Part shown: piece after piece, positions 61,601 to 64,000 of the stretch
How the letters are laid out: each line of letters starts with the position of its first letter
How positions within the stretch are numbered: position 1 is the first letter of the stretch
Assembly: GCF_000024505.1 (NCBI RefSeq)
Contig: NC_013532.1
Location: 868,001 to 932,000, forward strand
DNA length: 64,000 nt
Direction of reading: 5' to 3'
From: Anaplasma centrale str. Israel
GTDB lineage: Bacteria > Pseudomonadota > Alphaproteobacteria > Rickettsiales > Anaplasmataceae
Program-made: the position numbers and the translations under genes
Notes under the pieces: model-generated
Seen by the model: only the letters and a program-made list of their open reading frames with translations
What the model was told of the DNA's origin: nothing
Database searches by the model: none

Positions 61601-64000
61601 ACAATCGGGATGATGACGATGCCACCCCTATTGAACTCATAGGCATAGACCAGCAACAAGCTCTATTGTCAGCAGTGCTTGATACCGAGCGGAGTTGTGA
61701 CCTTTTGATGGACGTGCTGAAAAAAAGCGTAAATATCAAGGATGTTAAATTAACTGCCACACAGGACCCGCAGATAACCAAGCGGAATATCGTTGGCAGC
61801 GATTGTCGCGCAGCAATTAGGGTTCAAGAAAAACATAAGGTCACAGCAAAGGCTATAAGCGGTGCAACCAACGATCTGGATGCTACTCTGTCTTACGTAA
61901 TCTCCGCCGACAAAACCGCACAACATGCCACCATATCGGACGTGAAACTGAAAGTGGCCATTGCAGACACGGGTGATATGCAAGATATAACATTTAGCGG
62001 CACTGAAGAGATTGAGGTTCCTAACTACCTACTGCAACAAGTTGCCAGCAAATCGCGGCGGGGTGTAGGTGCTAGAAGCTCCGGTCCCGTGCGGGATGAT
62101 ATCGAAAACCTGAGAAGCATTGACAAGGAATTCAAGAATATATCTAGAGAACTTGAACAATTAGCAGAACAACTTGGAGGGGGTTGTGGATTCGCACCCG
62201 GACACACTGAAGTGTTTTTGGTGAGGGTACTACAGCACAACATCCGCACACCGGGCGTTACATTAACTGCCAAACCTGGCCCACAGGTAACCCGACATAA
62301 GATCGAAAATGATGACGGTTCCGTAGCAATTAGGCTCCAAGAGAAACATAAGGTCAATGTGACATGGCAGGACCCTGTGTGCAATACGACCAAAGATCTG
62401 GGTGATCTGGATGCTACTCTGTCTTATACAATCTCTGACAGCAAAGCTGCTGGGAATGCGGTAGTATCGGACGTGAAGCTGAGCCTAGATGTTGCGGGTC
62501 AACGCGTTATGAAAGACATAAGCCTCGGCAACATTGGGGAAATCAAGGCTACCTACGACTTATCGCAAAGTGTCGCCGAAGAACCTCAGACGGAAGAGGA
62601 TCCCAGTAGAGATACTGGATCTGGTCGGCGCACAAAACGCCTCATAGGCTTCAGCAACATTGAGAGCGAGGGTTTCAGTGAAATAAAGAGGGAAGCTGCA
62701 GAAATTGTTAGTGCACTAGGGGCAAGTGCAAAGGGTGTGGCCCAACGCGTGGGACATGCTAGTGGGATGGTAACGCCTGACAATATAACGCTGAGCACCA
62801 ACCACAAGGCTTGCCATGATCTGGTCACAGATGGGGGGCTGTCCTCATTGGTGTTGGGTCAAGACTGGGCAGTTAGCAATCGAGATGATACAGGTAGTAC
62901 TCCAAATCTTGAGAACCTGAGTGCAAGCGAGCAGCGCACCCTTTTGTCAACAGTGTTGGATACGGCGCCAGACAATACCCATGAGTTCTTGATGAAGGCA
63001 CTGGAAAAGAGCATCAAGACACCAAACATCATATTGTCCGCCATAACAGACAACGTAACTAAGCGGGATATCAAGAAAGATGCTGGTTCTGCGGCAATTA
63101 AAGTTCAAGAGGAGCATACGGCCGCAGTGATGTGGAAGGCAATCGCAAGTGACACACCCGCAAATCTGGGCAATGTGAATGCCACGCTGTCTTACACAAT
63201 TTCTGCTGACACAACCGCACAACATGCCATCATATCGGACGTGAGACTGAAAGTAGCCGTCGCAGGCACAGAAGCTGTGCAGGACATAGACTTCAATGGC
63301 ACCGAGAAGATTCAGATCCCCAATACATTACTGCGGAAAGCCGCCGATACATTGAGAGGCACTGGTCCTGTGGGCGAACAGATTTACTTTTCCCAGATAG
63401 ACACGGACAGTGCAGCGCCACACGCAGCTTACCAGGCCCCCACTAGTGGCCCCACCACGAAAGGGAAGCCGGAAGATAAGGCGCAGGGCGGCATGCCTGC
63501 TGCGGCAGGACAACCCCGTGATGGAGTTAATATAGCGGTCTACACATGTTTGGCGGATAACAGCGCAACGCCAGCACAAGGAACACCGGATAGCGCACCG
63601 ACCAAAACACAGCCACACGCGGCTGCAAGAGCGGGTGGCGGAGCCGTCTTTGCGCTCAAGAGCGAGCCAGACCAGATCATGCGTGATGCGATCCCAAATC
63701 CCTGGACCCTTATTGACGCTGGAACATATCACCAGGACAACAAGAAGAAGGCAAAGTCCGGAAACATTGAGGAATTCTGCTCAAAATTTCTACACCAGGA
63801 GACTATCAGGCGCAAAGGTTTGCTCGATTTCGTAAAATCGTCCATTAACTACGACCAGAATGCAAACATCAGCATTGTCCCATCGAAGAGGCCACAGGGG
63901 TCCACACGCGCCAGAGGCCCCAAAGGCGAGCGGCATATAATTGCAGAAGTAATAGTCACCGAGCACCACGAATTCAGTGTATTAAATAGCGGCAATACAG
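58630..64000 (+). CDS. giant modular protein, at least 1790 aa, 3' end outside window
   Basis: One frame is open from ATG 58630 to the right edge with no stop. I do not recognise the family. It is built from repeats of a module of roughly 120-250 residues that starts at (K/R)TPW(Q/D)LI and continues with a LLGFLESCV-type helix, a V.E.H.VKV strand and a SDLKVE-type strand. Starts: LWKIV ~58669, KTPWQLI ~59400, RTPWDLI ~60130, KTPWDLI ~60880, TPIELI ~61625, TPNLE ~62893 and NPWTLI ~63694, plus a partial unit near 62190. Linkers carry ASLKRAA repeats. No membrane helix or signal peptide is apparent after ATG 58630. The preceding gene shares the module, so the pair probably arose by duplication. 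Candidate effector or surface protein, inference only. Confidence 0.75.
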   Translation, partial: MRTDGISAHNNLWKIVLEHGEPPRGGHRASCTSVVYSQKILDLDSEPRCDETLTDVLHTIVKPTGQRPELLKYVLAAVDQDPRTLVISQGEDTPTPLVTTKADKAYPNEHAAIRVVEEHIVQVSKNSGKSGILNLKPVDKIRVIMAYRVSSPRNRSDSYLLSDLKVEIESVGQDGSKPTGEPQRLGTVQDVLYTPQPQQDAEHATGTSVHAVEKHCASLLERRTGTLNSAYSLFCDNFFFNKYKLKQRVDTTTRGRGKTPWQLISTDIAYDFAEETDAQIISAQDYHPDEIQLHEVVLGGMRCNQKLVNVLKDTLKPTADRGGLLGFLESCVKGNDIKVSAAGVTIENPSIIIRPVIDTASADLVPAVRVTEAHCVKVMRVKKKGGVPEFIGRLEALVEFTIAATDDPEKCELCNLKVIVRPIDASGQRSVGEKFTYSSTYSHILPISPTGRKRHGRLGAEKFHVPDTYDIVTQESTPGLFGVCRVKLKDTADKTLCNAARTPWDLIKTEGYYDTAGASGAKLQLHESIGDTFRDEQIVKFARDVIQPTSLRPGLLGFIQACIDTRKTTIRVSARDLGRPTPEVTMTYIERQGITPPMVKVEETHWVKVMDINDSPPMRARLFGIQDGCKLTQDQLKVKLTYTISAKGQKYVFGNMHTEVWSMGHNGNRAKVPPLACSINATYTYDATDERDPIIEALLQRSEASLKRAASRQPAVSTIPHGRHAGQDDEDGVPTTILKASPDSVMRDAAKTPWDLIYAGDEHDNADNATPTNDDILKFTEEYLLKPTKHREGLLEFIRACVQDGDELDMALKSPKIEVDVEQDDNGLPVSPCVVKEEHYVRIARGGSDALDVLQVQVTYKVNETATDGEYVLSDLNVVVKSLGSDGNTPSAQELKYGIKASECVSRTGPVRPAHRKSTTKTKHSEGTECDRQDDEQQELRERSAASLKRAAKTQAAPSCIKLNANHTVCHLFVKHYGLSALVLGKNWSTNNRDDDDATPIELIGIDQQQALLSAVLDTERSCDLLMDVLKKSVNIKDVKLTATQDPQITKRNIVGSDCRAAIRVQEKHKVTAKAISGATNDLDATLSYVISADKTAQHATISDVKLKVAIADTGDMQDITFSGTEEIEVPNYLLQQVASKSRRGVGARSSGPVRDDIENLRSIDKEFKNISRELEQLAEQLGGGCGFAPGHTEVFLVRVLQHNIRTPGVTLTAKPGPQVTRHKIENDDGSVAIRLQEKHKVNVTWQDPVCNTTKDLGDLDATLSYTISDSKAAGNAVVSDVKLSLDVAGQRVMKDISLGNIGEIKATYDLSQSVAEEPQTEEDPSRDTGSGRRTKRLIGFSNIESEGFSEIKREAAEIVSALGASAKGVAQRVGHASGMVTPDNITLSTNHKACHDLVTDGGLSSLVLGQDWAVSNRDDTGSTPNLENLSASEQRTLLSTVLDTAPDNTHEFLMKALEKSIKTPNIILSAITDNVTKRDIKKDAGSAAIKVQEEHTAAVMWKAIASDTPANLGNVNATLSYTISADTTAQHAIISDVRLKVAVAGTEAVQDIDFNGTEKIQIPNTLLRKAADTLRGTGPVGEQIYFSQIDTDSAAPHAAYQAPTSGPTTKGKPEDKAQGGMPAAAGQPRDGVNIAVYTCLADNSATPAQGTPDSAPTKTQPHAAARAGGGAVFALKSEPDQIMRDAIPNPWTLIDAGTYHQDNKKKAKSGNIEEFCSKFLHQETIRRKGLLDFVKSSINYDQNANISIVPSKRPQGSTRARGPKGERHIIAEVIVTEHHEFSVLNSGNT

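Overview
The window looks like chromosomal DNA from a tick-borne Rickettsiales bacterium, most probably Anaplasma marginale or a very close relative such as A. centrale. The evidence is balanced base composition, a full alphaproteobacterial housekeeping set in scattered single genes and short operons, ProP-type MFS paralogues, dispersed gene-transfer-agent (GTA) genes, and a tandem cluster resembling the A. marginale appendage-associated protein (AAAP) family next to gyrA and uvrD. The species call is from memory of gene content, not from a search.

Layout. 0-2.3 kb: two tandem ProP-like MFS transporters (minus). 2.7-5.2 kb: mutS (minus). 5.2-8.2 kb: a small membrane protein, an unrecognised 419-aa protein overlapping a HIT hydrolase, and dapA. 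8.4-16.9 kb: GTA-like capsid (g5), then sucA (minus), then GTA-like g13 and g15. 17-22.9 kb: miaB, an MFS transporter, ubiB, znuC and znuA. 22.9-24.5 kb: decayed repeats and recR; tatA and an fbpC-like ATPase lie upstream on the same strand. 26.1-28.2 kb: a DsbD-N-domain protein, a GST-like protein and birA. 28.6-33.2 kb: an unrecognised 1519-aa membrane/low-complexity protein. 33.3-41.8 kb: uvrC, two tRNA-Gly genes, purB, duplicated fragments of recR and uvrC, htpG and a TPR-like membrane protein. 42.1-45.5 kb: nth and gyrA. 45.7-53.0 kb: five AAAP-like paralogues (minus). 53.2-55.2 kb: uvrD/pcrA. 55.7-64 kb: two large modular proteins of unknown function, the second running off the window.

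Three things stand out. First, all five AAAP-like genes carry a poly-G tract a few codons after the start. Four have 11 G and are in frame at the tract. The fifth has 13 G and is out of frame, and 11 G would restore it. Similar tracts of 11-12 G sit at the 3' ends of a proP paralogue and miaB and just upstream of the 1519-aa gene. This looks like a slipped-strand phase-variation system. Second, a roughly 950-bp near-identical inverted repeat (23.1-24.05 kb and 37.34-38.29 kb) contains the 3' end of recR, so inversion of the 13.3 kb between the arms would regenerate an intact recR. Third, the last 8 kb encodes a repeated 'PW-LI' module that I do not recognise, in at least eight copies over two adjacent genes.

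The housekeeping genes cover DNA repair (mutS, recR, uvrC, nth, uvrD), metabolism (dapA, sucA, purB, birA), tRNA modification (miaB), zinc and iron import, Tat export and chaperoning. They are largely uninterrupted; plasticity is concentrated in the repeat-rich accessory blocks between them.
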